This document shows, one piece after another, positions 1 through 9,317 of a DNA stretch of 64,000 bases. Every line of letters begins with the position of its first letter. The first letter of the stretch is position 1. Position numbers and translations under genes: made by a program. Source of the stretch: an uncultured Saccharospirillaceae bacterium (GTDB lineage Bacteria > Pseudomonadota > Gammaproteobacteria > Pseudomonadales > Oceanobacteraceae); contig CANNFT010000005.1 of assembly GCA_947503895.1 (NCBI GenBank), positions 372,001 to 436,000 on the forward strand. The letters are read 5' to 3'. Under the pieces are notes generated by a model. The model saw nothing but the letters and a program-made list of their open reading frames with translations, did not search any database and was not told the origin of the DNA.

Positions 1-51
1 TGGGCCAAGTAGTAGCACAAGTAAAAGCAGGCCGAGTAGAATCCAGAGCAT

Positions 52-729
52 ATGTTAGTAAACCGAATGAATATAATGTCTATCTCTAAAGTATACGTGA
101 AGGCTTTGTCGCTGTTGACCCTGATCTTCAGCCTGTGGATAACTGCCGTGCAGGCTGAAGTCAAAGCGGTCGGCCTCATGCCTGGTACGGCCATTCTAGA
201 GGTGAATGGGCAAACTCGAGTGCTCAAACAGGGCAACACCTCGCCAGAAGGCATTAAGTTGATTCAATCGAATAGTCGTCAAGCGGTGATTGAAATGGAC
301 GGTAAGCGGCAGGTGCTGGGATTGGGCACCAGTTTAGCGTCAGGCTATCGTGAACCTGCCAGAGCATCGGTGAGACTCAGTAAAGGACAAATGGGGCATT
401 ATTGGGCCAATGGGCGCATCAATGGCACGCCCATAAAAATGCTCGTGGATACCGGTGCGAGTAATGTTGCCATCAGCGGGCGCGCGGCGGCCAGCATGGG
501 CATCAGTTATCGCAAAGGCCGGCGCAGTAAAAGCTCCACGGCGGCGGGTATCGTGGATAGCTTCCAAATTGTATTGGACAAAGTGCAGGTCGGTGATGTC
601 ACTTTGCATAATGTCGCAGCTACGGTCATAGAAGGGGCCTTCCCAGAGCAGCCTCTATTGGGCATGAGCTTTTTAGGGCGTTTAAATATGACGGAAGACA
701 AGGGCATGTTACTGCTCACGAAGCAATGA
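52..729 (+). CDS. Retropepsin-like aspartic protease family protein (envelope)
   Basis: The product has an N-terminal hydrophobic signal segment (about residues 15-35, ending near AVQA), then a retropepsin-like domain. The catalytic motif VDTGAS lies near residue 132 and the closing LLGMSFLGRL motif near residue 205. This is the architecture of the TIGR02281-type clan AA family found in proteobacteria: a single-motif protease expected to act as a homodimer in the periplasm or at the inner membrane. The start is uncertain. ATG codons at 52, 67 and 76 are in frame and none has a clear ribosome binding site; 67 or 76 would give a more normal signal peptide. Its stop overlaps the next gene by ATGA, so the two are probably co-translated. 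Substrate unknown. Confidence 0.8.
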   Translation: MLVNRMNIMSISKVYVKALSLLTLIFSLWITAVQAEVKAVGLMPGTAILEVNGQTRVLKQGNTSPEGIKLIQSNSRQAVIEMDGKRQVLGLGTSLASGYREPARASVRLSKGQMGHYWANGRINGTPIKMLVDTGASNVAISGRAAASMGISYRKGRRSKSSTAAGIVDSFQIVLDKVQVGDVTLHNVAATVIEGAFPEQPLLGMSFLGRLNMTEDKGMLLLTKQ

Positions 730-1127
730 TGGTGTCGTTCAAGCAGGCTGTCATCAGTGTTTCCGTTGCCGCTTTGTTGCAAGCCTGCGTTGCCTACCCT
801 AAACAGGTCCACGACAAAGACATCAAGCGATGTGACCTTGTTTCAAAACAGTATAGCCTTGCTGTGAAGCGGGTTGATCGGGATATCAACATTAGCGGAT
901 CAAACGACCTTTTTAGTATTTTATTGGTGTCTGGTGTGGTCATCACTGCCAGTGCTGTGGTGTCGGGGTCCATTGTCATTTTGGGCAATACGGTGCACTT
1001 TTTAGAAAAGCAGGGCAGGTGTGATGACAGTTATTTAAATGAAAAGGTTTTGAGTTTTGTCATTCCGCTACTGGATGCAGGTGGTGAAAGAGTAGAGCAA
1101 GGCGATATGTTTGAGACCTCGAGATAA
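726..1127 (+). CDS. Small predicted lipoprotein, unknown function
   Basis: The product is 133 residues. A signal peptide ends in the lipobox LLQAC, predicting lipidation of Cys21. A second hydrophobic stretch (about residues 65-91, ILLVSGVVITASAVVSGSIVIL) could be a membrane segment. The ATG overlaps the stop of the preceding protease-family gene by four bases, which suggests translational coupling and a shared envelope role. I do not recognise a family. Confidence 0.6.
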   Translation: MMVSFKQAVISVSVAALLQACVAYPKQVHDKDIKRCDLVSKQYSLAVKRVDRDINISGSNDLFSILLVSGVVITASAVVSGSIVILGNTVHFLEKQGRCDDSYLNEKVLSFVIPLLDAGGERVEQGDMFETSR

Positions 1128-1161
1128 GCATCGCATCATGCCAGACGGGTTTAGGAAGAAT

Positions 1162-2127
1162 ATGATCAATACAGAACGGGTTTATTCAACCGAATCGGAA
1201 AGTGCATTCGAAGGCGATGTGATTTGGGAGCCATTGAAATCAATTTGGTTTCTACTCAATCTTTTCACTTTGTTATTTATAGCGCCATTTGTTTTTTCAT
1301 TATCAGCGTTGTTTGTATTTACCTTATTGACGGCTATTACACTTTGTTTAGGGCATTCTCTTGGAATGCACCGACTTTTGATTCACCGGTCTTATGAATG
1401 CCCAAAATGGATGGAGTATATATTTGTTTATCTGGGGGTATTAGTGGGTATGGCTGGCCCCATATCCATGATGCAACAACACGACTTAAGGGACTGGGCA
1501 CAGCGTCAAAAAAAGTGCCATGACTTTTTACTGCACGGTTCAAACATATGGAAAGATGCTTGGTGGCAATTAAATTGTGATCTTAATTTAAAATCACCGC
1601 CTAATTTCATTTTAGAAGAGTCAGTATCAGGGAGTAAATTTTATCGATTTATTGAAAAATATTGGTTGCAACAACAGTTAATCCTAGCTATTCCACTTTA
1701 TTTTTTTGGGGGTTTGCCTTGGCTTGTGTGGGGTATTTCTGTGCGCGTGGTAGTTTCTGTCGGTGGTCATTGGCTTATTGGGTATTTTGCTCATAATCAA
1801 GGTCAGCGTACTTGGAAAGTAGAAGGGGCGGCTGTTCAGGGACACAATATACGCCTTGCTGGCTTTCTTTCAATGGGAGAAGCATGGCATAACAATCATC
1901 ATGCTTTTCCTGGTTCGGCAATGCTAGGTCTGTATAAAGATGAACCCGATCCGGGCTGGTGGGTGCTCAATGCACTTCATAATTTAGGACTGGTTAGTAA
2001 TATAGTATTGCCGAGTGAGCTTCCGCTTCGAACTGAATTAGTGGTTGAGGATAAGGAGCTTGAGTGTCGGGTTGAGCGTACGCTAGAGGCGTGTTACATC
2101 GTAGATCAACTCAGGCACAAACATTAA
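1162..2127 (+). CDS. Membrane fatty-acid (acyl-CoA type) desaturase
   Basis: This is an integral membrane di-iron desaturase of the fatty acid desaturase superfamily, introducing a double bond into acyl chains. Hydrophobic segments flank the first histidine box HRLLIH (in GMHRLLIHRSYE), and the last box is HNNHH (in GEAWHNNHHAFP). The middle box is unusual: instead of HRxHH it reads HDLRDWAQRQKKCHD. From memory this is a variant of a bacterial subfamily, but the substrate cannot be read from sequence. I chose ATG 1162 because AGGA lies five bases upstream; earlier in-frame ATGs at 1111 and 1138 lack this and 1111 would overlap the lipoprotein gene. The gene is richer in A+T than its neighbours, as is the following LRR-kinase gene. 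Confidence 0.75.
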   Translation: MINTERVYSTESESAFEGDVIWEPLKSIWFLLNLFTLLFIAPFVFSLSALFVFTLLTAITLCLGHSLGMHRLLIHRSYECPKWMEYIFVYLGVLVGMAGPISMMQQHDLRDWAQRQKKCHDFLLHGSNIWKDAWWQLNCDLNLKSPPNFILEESVSGSKFYRFIEKYWLQQQLILAIPLYFFGGLPWLVWGISVRVVVSVGGHWLIGYFAHNQGQRTWKVEGAAVQGHNIRLAGFLSMGEAWHNNHHAFPGSAMLGLYKDEPDPGWWVLNALHNLGLVSNIVLPSELPLRTELVVEDKELECRVERTLEACYIVDQLRHKH

Positions 2128-2290
2128 TGATCGGTTAGTGGGTTACGAAGCAGGCATGATCGGTGTGCCGTTGCATGAAACAATAACAAGAGCCTAATAC
2201 ATATTCTCGAGCCCCTTGATCATTCTTCTGTGAATACCCTATGGTTTCCTCTAAAATGCGCCCCTTATTTTTTAAACCGGCACATCTATT

Positions 2291-3652
2291 TTGTTTACCT
2301 TGCAGCAGCTTCAAACAGGTGCAATAACATCTGAAGTATTGGGCCCTGAAAAGCGCCTAAAATTAACGCAAAACCTGACGGAATTCCCTCGCGAATTATT
2401 CGATTTAGCGGAAGATATTGAAATCTTAGATTTAGGTGGGAATCAGTTATCCGATTTACCGGACGACTTTGGTCGTTTCAAAAACCTTAAAACACTGTTT
2501 TTAACGGATAACCAATTTGAGCACATTCCTGCGGTATTATCCCAATGCGAAAAGCTAGAAATCGTCGCTTTTAAGTCCAATAATGTCAGCACATTTGCTG
2601 AGAATTGTTTGCCGAAGTCCGTATTCTGGTTAATTTTAACCAATAATAAAATTGAACAGTTACCTGAATCCATCGGTGACTTAACCAAGCTCAGAAAATT
2701 AGCGTTAGCCGGAAATCGACTGACAGCATTGCCGGACAGTATGGCCGCTTGTCGAGCATTAGAGTTGGTGAGGTTATCCGCGAATCAGCTTACCGAAGTA
2801 CCGGACTGGTTGCTCGAATTACCGAAATTATCTTGGCTTGGGTTTTCGGGCAATCCTGTATCGTTCACGCCTGATCTAAAAACCTCTCAGATGCCAAAAA
2901 TAGACCTAAATTCAGTGCAATTAAACGAGCCCATTGGGGAAGGCGCATCCGGCATTATTTATCATGCAGACTGGTTTAATAAGGAAAGTAGCGGAGCCAT
3001 TAACCAGCAGGCGATGGCGGTAAAAATATTTAAAGGCTCGGTGACCAGTGACGGTTATCCACAAGACGAAATTCAGTGCTGCTTAAAAGTCGGTGCGCAT
3101 CCTAATTTAATTAAGCCGCTTTCCCACATCGAATATGAACACGAATTGGGTCTGGCGATGGAACTGATACCCTCTGATTTTAAAAATTTAGGTTTGCCGC
3201 CCAGTCTGCAATCTTGCACCCGTGATACCTTTGAAGTTGGTACGACATTTGAGGAAAGTGATGTGTTAAACATAGGGCTTCAAATGGCCGATACGCTTCA
3301 ACATATCCATCGCCAAGCTGTGAGTCACGGCGATATTTACGCGCATAATATGATGGTTAATTCGGATAGAACCATCCTGTTCGGCGATTTCGGTGCGGCC
3401 ACTCATTTAGCGTCGTTAAGCGCACAGCAAAAACAAAGTATGCAGTGCATCGAAGTGCGCGCGTTCGGTTGTTTGTTAGAAGATTTATTATTGCTCGTTA
3501 ATAAAAAGACATCACTGTTTTCATTATTATTGGAGCTGAGCCGCGAATGCATGCGGGATTCCGTATTGACGCGGCCGAGTTTTCAAACCATTGCAGCAAG
3601 GCTATCTAAAATACATTCTGATAACACGATTGACCGGATGGCGGTTGTCTAA
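2291..3652 (+). CDS. Leucine-rich-repeat protein with C-terminal protein kinase domain
   Basis: Residues about 20-195 form LxxLxLxxNxLxxLP repeats (LDLGGNQLSDLP, LFLTDNQFEHIP, LILTNNKIEQLP, LALAGNRLTALP, VRLSANQLTEVP). Residues about 212-440 are a eukaryotic-type kinase fold: glycine loop GEGASG (216-221), AVK lysine 245, catalytic loop HGDIYAHN (346-353) and metal-binding DFG (366-368). The catalytic loop is HGD rather than HRD and lacks the usual loop lysine, but the Asp and Asn are kept, so activity is possible. No signal peptide or membrane segment is seen, so it should be cytoplasmic. The start is TTG 2291; the frame is closed upstream and no ATG is available. LRR-kinase fusions are known in scattered proteobacteria with no settled function. 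It ends at a hairpin shared with convergent dxs. Confidence 0.8.
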   Translation: MFTLQQLQTGAITSEVLGPEKRLKLTQNLTEFPRELFDLAEDIEILDLGGNQLSDLPDDFGRFKNLKTLFLTDNQFEHIPAVLSQCEKLEIVAFKSNNVSTFAENCLPKSVFWLILTNNKIEQLPESIGDLTKLRKLALAGNRLTALPDSMAACRALELVRLSANQLTEVPDWLLELPKLSWLGFSGNPVSFTPDLKTSQMPKIDLNSVQLNEPIGEGASGIIYHADWFNKESSGAINQQAMAVKIFKGSVTSDGYPQDEIQCCLKVGAHPNLIKPLSHIEYEHELGLAMELIPSDFKNLGLPPSLQSCTRDTFEVGTTFEESDVLNIGLQMADTLQHIHRQAVSHGDIYAHNMMVNSDRTILFGDFGAATHLASLSAQQKQSMQCIEVRAFGCLLEDLLLLVNKKTSLFSLLLELSRECMRDSVLTRPSFQTIAARLSKIHSDNTIDRMAVV

Positions 3653-3671
3653 ATGAATGAAGCATGAAGAG

Positions 3672-3709
3672 ATGTACTCGAAACGTAAACCGCGCATCGA
3701 GTACATTTT
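3672..3709. terminator. Hairpin between convergent LRR-kinase and dxs genes
   Basis: Perfect 10-bp arms ATGTACTCGA (3672-3681) and TCGAGTACAT (3697-3706) with a 15-nt loop, followed by a short T run on the plus strand. It lies between two converging genes and is a plausible bidirectional terminator, though the T tract is weak. Confidence 0.5.
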
Positions 3710-3741
3710 GGAATGACACCCTGTGGTGTATTTATGACCGG

Positions 3742-5643
3742 TTAATCGTTCGAAGCGCGCCGTCTACTTTCAAACTCAGTTAGGCGTGCGCTGATGCCCG
3801 CCGCGTCCATACCTAACGATGCCCACTGTTCTTGCTGGCTACCGTGATCGACATAGATATCGGGAATGCCGAGATTGACTACCTTGCCATGGTAACCCTC
3901 TTTCAACAGCACTTCGTTCACCGCGGAGCCTGCACCGCCCATGATGGCGTTATCTTCTAGCGTGATGATGAAATCATGGCTTTGTGCCATCGCCAACACC
4001 AAGGATTCGTCCATGGGCTTAATAAAGCGCATGTCGACGACGGTAGCATTGTGTTGCCTTGCGGCTGTTAGCGCTTCGCTTAATAATGGACCAAAACATA
4101 AGATAGCGGTGTCAGCACCTTCTCGTACGATGCGGCCTTTGCCAAGCGTTAAGCGCTGCATATTGTTTTCGGCTTCAATACCACTGCCACTGCCGCGTGG
4201 GTAACGCACGGCGGCTGGGCCTTCGTGCATATAACAGGTGTAGAGCAATTGACGGCATTCGTTCTCGTCTGACGGTGCAGCAATGACCATGTTAGGAATG
4301 CACCGCAGGAAACTAATGTCGTACGCACCGGCGTGTGTTGGACCATCGGCCCCGACTAAACCGGCGCGATCGACAGCAAACGTGACGTCTAAATTTTGAA
4401 TGGCGACATCGTGGATCAATTGATCGTAGGCCCGCTGTAAAAAGGTTGAGTAGATGGCGACCACAGGTTTGCTGCCTTCGCAGGCCATGCCAGCGGCGAC
4501 GGTCACCGCATGTTGTTCGGCTATGGCCACATCAAAATAGCGCTCAGGGTACTGCTCTGAAAACTTCACGAGGTCGGAGCCTTCACGCATGGCTGGGGTA
4601 ATGCCCATAAGGCGTTCGTCTTGCTCAGCCATGTCACACATCCACTGACCAAAAATATTGCTAAAGCTCAGCTTCTTTTTGGCCGGACTGGTGGTCGTTG
4701 AGTTGGTGGCAGCGGAGCTGGCTGGCGACAGCGCGTGGTAAGTGATCGGGTCGGCTTCAGCGGGTTCGAAGCCCTTGCCTTTTTTGGTCACGACGTGCAA
4801 AAACTGTGGGCCTTTTAGCTCGCGCATGTTGTTAAGGGTTTTGATTAATGCCGGAAGGTCATGGCCATCCACTGGGCCAATGTAATTAAAGCCCAATTCT
4901 TCAAATAAAATGCCGGGTGTGAAGAAGCCCTTAACGTGCTCTTCAGTTTTGCTGGCCAGTTCCCACGCATGAGGGATATTAGACAGTACCTTGCGACTGC
5001 CTTCGCGCATGCTGGCGTAGGTTTTTGAGCTTAGAATTTTGGCGAGGTATTTATTGAGTCCACCGACGTTCTCAGAGATGGACATATCGTTGTCATTCAA
5101 AATCACTAACATGTCGGCATTTTCATGACCGGCGTGATTAAGGGCCTCAAAAGCCATACCGGCAGTTAATGCACCGTCGCCAATGACGGCGGCTACTTTT
5201 TTGTCTTTGCCCATGTTCTTAGCTGCGATGGCCATACCCAGCGCGGCGCTGATGGATGTTGAAGAATGACCGACGCCGAACGTGTCAAATTCGCTTTCGC
5301 CCTGTTTTGGAAAAGGCGATAAACCATCTTTCTGACGAATAGTGGGCAATTGCTCACGGCGACCCGTCAGCACTTTGTGCGGATAGGCTTGGTGGCCAAC
5401 GTCCCAGACCAATAAATCTTCCGGGGTGTCGTATACGAAGTGCAGGGCTATGGTGAGCTCAACCACGCCCAGCCCAGCTCCGAAATGGCCGCCGGACTGG
5501 CCCACGCTGTACAGGAGGTATTCACGCAGTTCGTTGGCTAATTGTGGTAATGATTGCTTATCTAACTCGCGCAGCTGGGCCGGTGCATCGATGCGATCCA
5601 ATAGTGGCGTATTCGGCCGAATGCGAGGAATTTCCTGGAACAT
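3742..5643 (-). CDS. dxs: 1-deoxy-D-xylulose-5-phosphate synthase
   Basis: DXS condenses pyruvate and glyceraldehyde-3-phosphate with thiamine diphosphate in the first step of the MEP isoprenoid pathway. The 633-residue length is normal. Visible signatures are [26 protein letters not shown], the ThDP motif [18 protein letters not shown]...NDNDMSIS, the pyrimidine-domain [13 protein letters not shown], and [18 protein letters not shown]. It is the last gene of xseB-ispA-dxs, but a 163-bp gap separates it from ispA, so it may have an additional promoter there. Dxs and IspA together supply farnesyl diphosphate for quinone and undecaprenyl synthesis. Confidence 0.97.
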   Translation of the reverse strand: MFQEIPRIRPNTPLLDRIDAPAQLRELDKQSLPQLANELREYLLYSVGQSGGHFGAGLGVVELTIALHFVYDTPEDLLVWDVGHQAYPHKVLTGRREQLPTIRQKDGLSPFPKQGESEFDTFGVGHSSTSISAALGMAIAAKNMGKDKKVAAVIGDGALTAGMAFEALNHAGHENADMLVILNDNDMSISENVGGLNKYLAKILSSKTYASMREGSRKVLSNIPHAWELASKTEEHVKGFFTPGILFEELGFNYIGPVDGHDLPALIKTLNNMRELKGPQFLHVVTKKGKGFEPAEADPITYHALSPASSAATNSTTTSPAKKKLSFSNIFGQWMCDMAEQDERLMGITPAMREGSDLVKFSEQYPERYFDVAIAEQHAVTVAAGMACEGSKPVVAIYSTFLQRAYDQLIHDVAIQNLDVTFAVDRAGLVGADGPTHAGAYDISFLRCIPNMVIAAPSDENECRQLLYTCYMHEGPAAVRYPRGSGSGIEAENNMQRLTLGKGRIVREGADTAILCFGPLLSEALTAARQHNATVVDMRFIKPMDESLVLAMAQSHDFIITLEDNAIMGGAGSAVNEVLLKEGYHGKVVNLGIPDIYVDHGSQQEQWASLGMDAAGISARLTEFESRRRASND

Positions 5644-5806
5644 CTGCTACCCAGTTGGTGAATATTCGTGAAAAGGCGGCCATTTTACCGATTTAGCCGC
5701 CAAGATGGTACTCAGTGTCGAGGCTTGTGTCTGATTTCACCAATCAACTGCGCTACCACTGGGTAGGGCAAGGCTGATTAAACCATTCAAGGGAGATAAA
5801 TGGCGT

Positions 5807-6706
5807 CTAATGACGCCGCTCAATGATGTAGTCAGCCAATTCACGTAGGCGGGTTGCCTGTGACTCAAACGGAGCCAGTGCATCCAATGCGAGGTGATGC
5901 AGCTCAGAGGCTTTCTTTTGTGCGCCTTCCAACCCCAGTAGCGAGACGTAGGTTGGTTTATTCAATGCGGCATCCGCACCTTGTTGCTTACCCAGTGTTT
6001 GGGTGTCGCTGATGACATCTAGGATATCGTCCTGTACCTGAAAGGCTAGGCCGATCGCATCCGCGTAGGTAGCCAGTGCGGCTAAGCGTCCGGCACTGAT
6101 GTCAGGTTGGCAGTGTGCACCCATTAATACGCTGGCTTTGATAAGTGCCCCAGTTTTGTGGTTATGCATGTTTTCAAGGTAAGCCAAGTCGACATGGCGT
6201 CCGTTCGACTCAAGATCAACGGCTTCTAAGTCGATGGATTGGCCACCGGCCATGCCATCTACACCGCTGCCACTGGCGAGCAGTTGAATCATGGTGACTT
6301 TTTGTTGTGGGGATAATTCTTTTCCCTGACTCAAGACTTGGAACGCTTTGCTTTGCAAAGCATCACCGGCCAAAATTGCAGAAGCTTCATCAAAAGCAAT
6401 GTGGCAGGTGGGCTTGCCGCGGCGTAATTCATCGTTGTCCATGGCTGGTAAATCATCGTGTACCAGTGAGTAACTGTGGATCATTTCAACGGCAACGGCA
6501 GCATAGTCAGCAGCACGTTGACTGGCATGGCAAGCTTCAGCAGTGGCATAGACGAGCACGGGGCGCACACGTTTACCGCCATTCAGCACGCTGTACTGCA
6601 TTGCTTGTAGTAATCGTGACGCTGCTGGTTGGGTGGCGCTTAGGTGTAGCTGAAGTGATTGTTCGACCCGTTGTTGGCACTGCTCAAGGTACAATTTAAA
6701 AGACAT
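5807..6706 (-). CDS. ispA: Farnesyl diphosphate synthase (geranyltranstransferase)
   Basis: A trans-prenyltransferase of 299 residues that builds geranyl and farnesyl diphosphate from IPP and DMAPP. The first aspartate-rich motif is DDLPAMDND (in HDDLPAMDNDELRRGKPT) and the second is DDILD (in FQVQDDILDV). GGKRVRP marks the IPP-binding region. The start ATG overlaps the stop of xseB by one base (TAATG), so the two are translationally coupled. The order xseB-ispA-dxs is the classical gammaproteobacterial operon. Confidence 0.96.
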   Translation of the reverse strand: MSFKLYLEQCQQRVEQSLQLHLSATQPAASRLLQAMQYSVLNGGKRVRPVLVYATAEACHASQRAADYAAVAVEMIHSYSLVHDDLPAMDNDELRRGKPTCHIAFDEASAILAGDALQSKAFQVLSQGKELSPQQKVTMIQLLASGSGVDGMAGGQSIDLEAVDLESNGRHVDLAYLENMHNHKTGALIKASVLMGAHCQPDISAGRLAALATYADAIGLAFQVQDDILDVISDTQTLGKQQGADAALNKPTYVSLLGLEGAQKKASELHHLALDALAPFESQATRLRELADYIIERRH

Positions 6707-6945
6707 TACTCGCCCTCAGGCACAAAAGGGACGGCTTGCGTTTCACCGTTCTCTTCCATCAAGATTTGCACTTTTTGCTCGGCAGCAGATAGGGCTTGTT
6801 GGCAGTGACGTGTCAATTTGACGCCTTTTTCAAAGGCTTCCAGCGATTCTTCTAGTGTGAACTCGCTGTTTTCCAGCTTTTCCACTAGGGATTCCAATTC
6901 TGTTAGGGATTTTTCAAAATCCAGCGATGCGCTTTTTTTAGCCAT
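6706..6945 (-). CDS. xseB: Exodeoxyribonuclease VII small subunit
   Basis: A small, acidic, helical protein of 79 residues with the family pattern [50 protein letters not shown]. It assembles with XseA to form exonuclease VII, which degrades single-stranded DNA; xseA is not in this window. I chose ATG 6945 over an in-frame GTG at 6954 because [10 protein letters not shown] is the usual N-terminal form. First gene of the operon with ispA and dxs. Confidence 0.93.
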   Translation of the reverse strand: MAKKSASLDFEKSLTELESLVEKLENSEFTLEESLEAFEKGVKLTRHCQQALSAAEQKVQILMEENGETQAVPFVPEGE

Positions 6946-7408
6946 GATAGTCACCCAAAATGAATGCGGGAACCCTATCCAATGGCGGCTTTTGGGTCAA
7001 CCGTTATAGCGGTGGCTGGTTGAATTTAGCCCTTATTCTCAGACGGGTGGGCCGCACGGACAAACAGCGGAGTCTCTTAGGTTTTCACCTCTTAATAATG
7101 TGAATGACCGTTATACGCAAATTATCTAAATCGCAGCCCTTCAGGTTTTCTTAAGTTGGTCGAGGGCGAGACCCCTGCTTTATGGATATTGCGCAGACGG
7201 CAAAGAGACGATTCAACTTCTGACACAATTTTCATTTCCCTGTCTAGACTGAAAATGAAGGGCTTATTCTGAGCGTTCGTTCAGACTGCCGTGTGAGCAG
7301 AAGGGCGTTGACTTAGACAAGTTCGATCCACCTCGGCACGAGTCTTTGCTTGCCGGTGGGTGGCAATGATTGTGTGCATGGATTGTATAAAGACTGGGGA
7401 CGGAGTCA
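6946..7408. other. Intergenic region between divergent xseB and pomA
   Basis: About 460 bases with no credible gene on either strand. It should hold the xseB promoter (leftward) and the pomA promoter (rightward). I found no flagellar sigma-28 consensus and no strong sigma-70 pair that I could defend. A short palindrome GTCTAGAC sits near 7243. The pomA ribosome binding site is the G-rich GGGGACGGAG immediately before the GTG start. Confidence 0.6.
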
Positions 7409-8167
7409 GTGGATTTAGCGACACTCGTCGGACTAATCGGATGTTGGATCATCGTTGCCATGGCCATGGTGCTAGGCGGTGATCCGAGCATGTTTATTAA
7501 TATTCCTTCATTGCTGATCGTTATGGGCGGCGCCATGTTTGCTGTGCTCATGAAGTTTGAGCTGGGACAATTTTTGAGTGCCGTTAAAGTGGCGGGTAAG
7601 GCCTTTAGCTTTAAGCTACCAAAGCCGGATGCCATGATTGATGAAATCGTAGAGCTGGCAGGTGAGGCGCGCAAAAATGGTTTACTGGCGCTCGAAGGAA
7701 AAGAAGTCAGCTACGATTTTTTAGCAAAAGGCATTCAGTTATTGGTTGATGGTCATGACCCTGACGTCGTCAAAAGCCTATTAGGCAAAGACGTGAAGCT
7801 TAGTGAAGAGCGGCATGGTATCGGCTCCGATATTTTTGGACAGTTGGGAGACGTCGCACCTGCAATGGGCATGATTGGTACATTGATTGGCTTAGTGGCG
7901 ATGCTGGCTAATATGGATGACCCAAAATCCATTGGCCCAGCGATGGCGGTCGCACTGTTGACGACGTTGTACGGTGCCATGATGGCGAACATGTTTTGTT
8001 TACCGGTGAGCGATAAGTGCAAGCTGCGCAGTGCGGAAGAAAGCCGCTTACAAAGCATGGTCATTGATGCTTTGTTAGCCATTCAAGCTGGGCAAAACCC
8101 AAGAGTGATTGAATCGCTGTTGCGAACCTACCTGCCGACGTCAAAACGTGCCGAAGGTGGGGAATGA
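7409..8167 (+). CDS. pomA: Flagellar stator protein PomA/MotA (sodium-type)
   Basis: The product is 252 residues with four hydrophobic segments: two near the N terminus (residues 3-23 and 28-47) and two after a cytoplasmic loop (DVAPAMGMIGTLIGLVAML and GPAMAVALLTTLYGAMMANM). MotA/PomA forms the ion channel and the rotor contact with MotB/PomB. The N terminus MDLATLVGLIGC resembles PomA of Vibrio and Pseudomonas MotC-type stators more than enteric MotA, so sodium drive is inferred. The start is GTG at 7409 with a G-rich ribosome binding site. pomB follows 88 bases downstream, presumably in the same transcript. Confidence 0.92.
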   Translation: MDLATLVGLIGCWIIVAMAMVLGGDPSMFINIPSLLIVMGGAMFAVLMKFELGQFLSAVKVAGKAFSFKLPKPDAMIDEIVELAGEARKNGLLALEGKEVSYDFLAKGIQLLVDGHDPDVVKSLLGKDVKLSEERHGIGSDIFGQLGDVAPAMGMIGTLIGLVAMLANMDDPKSIGPAMAVALLTTLYGAMMANMFCLPVSDKCKLRSAEESRLQSMVIDALLAIQAGQNPRVIESLLRTYLPTSKRAEGGE

Positions 8168-8255
8168 GTCGCGTTGTGTATTGCCCGATTAATGATTCGT
8201 TTTTTTCACATTCAATACGTAGCCATATTGAATAATTGAGCAGGGAGGCCAAGGG

Positions 8256-9251
8256 ATGGCTGACGAAGAGGAAGCGCCGGATTGTCCGGATTGTCCCGTC
8301 TGTCCGCCAAGTTGGTTGGCAACCTTTGCGGACTTAATGTCGCTGCTGATGTGCTTCTTTGTATTATTACTGTCCTTTTCTGAAATGGACGCCTTAAAGT
8401 TCAAGCGACTAGCAGGTGAGCTGAGGCAAGCATTTGGTGTGCAAACCATCATTAATGCGGATGATCCCCCGAAAGGCACCAGCGTGATCGCTAAACACTT
8501 TAGCCCATCCATACCCGAGCCGACCCCCATCAACGAAATTCGCCAGAAAACCTCTGATGTGACGCAGAGCAGCCTAGAAGTGCTTTGCCAAGATGCGGTC
8601 ACGGCTCAGACCGAAGCCCAAGGCGATACCGGTAAACAGACGCGTGAGATCGTCGTGCCGAAAGACGTTGTCAAAGAATCCACGCCAGAAAAAGTAGAAG
8701 AGCAAGCCTTGGAAATCGCCACGGAACTGGAGCGAGAGATTTCAAAAGGCCAGGTTGAACTCGAAACACAAGGTAAAAAAATCATTATCCGCATTCGAGA
8801 AAACGGCTCGTTCAAAGGAGGCTCCGCGTACGTGGAAGACGACTTTTTACCGGTGCTAGATAAAATTCGTGAAGTGTTGGTTGAAGTGCCTGGTCGCATC
8901 AGCGTAGAAGGCCATACCGATAATACGCCGCTTGGTCGTGGAGGGCGTTTTCGTTCCAATTGGGAGCTAAGCGCAGCCCGTGCGGCTTCTGTCTCAGAGC
9001 AATTATTCATTGCACCTGAAATGGATGAAAGCCGCTTTATGGTCGTGGGACACGGCTCGGTCAGACCGCTCATTGACAATAAGACCGCAGAGAATCGCGC
9101 CAAAAACCGACGGGTCGAAATTATCATCGTGCGCAGCGACGTGGGTGACGACGATGAACAGCCCGAAATTGATGCGGAAAGCTCTGAGTTTAGCGACCAG
9201 CTAAACGCGCGTCCTGAAGATTTCGAGTTAGACCCTGATGAAGTCTTCTAA
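8256..9251 (+). CDS. pomB: Flagellar stator protein PomB/MotB
   Basis: The product has a short cytoplasmic tail containing a Cys-Pro repeat (CPDCPVCPP, residues 10-18), one membrane helix with the ion-binding aspartate Asp26 in TFADLMSLLMCFFVLLLSFSEMD, a linker/plug region, and a C-terminal OmpA-like peptidoglycan-binding domain (VEGHTDNTPLGRGG...NWELSAARAASV...NRRVEI). It anchors the stator to the cell wall and carries the ions. The Cys-Pro tail is common in this family. It lies downstream of pomA with the matching orientation. Confidence 0.94.
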   Translation: MADEEEAPDCPDCPVCPPSWLATFADLMSLLMCFFVLLLSFSEMDALKFKRLAGELRQAFGVQTIINADDPPKGTSVIAKHFSPSIPEPTPINEIRQKTSDVTQSSLEVLCQDAVTAQTEAQGDTGKQTREIVVPKDVVKESTPEKVEEQALEIATELEREISKGQVELETQGKKIIIRIRENGSFKGGSAYVEDDFLPVLDKIREVLVEVPGRISVEGHTDNTPLGRGGRFRSNWELSAARAASVSEQLFIAPEMDESRFMVVGHGSVRPLIDNKTAENRAKNRRVEIIIVRSDVGDDDEQPEIDAESSEFSDQLNARPEDFELDPDEVF

Positions 9252-9317
9252 AATGATGATTGGCTTTTGGCACTAGAACCTTACTGCTAGCGAACAATAA
9301 AAATGAAGGATCCAGTC

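Noticed and set aside
3..89. Open frame at the left edge (28 codons, ending at 87-89) that could be the tail of an upstream gene
   Set aside because: Too short to tell from chance, and it overlaps the first supported gene; no motif is seen.
7264..7674. Long minus-strand frame antisense to the start of pomA
   Set aside because: It is a shadow of the pomA reading frame; no start signal and low-complexity translation.
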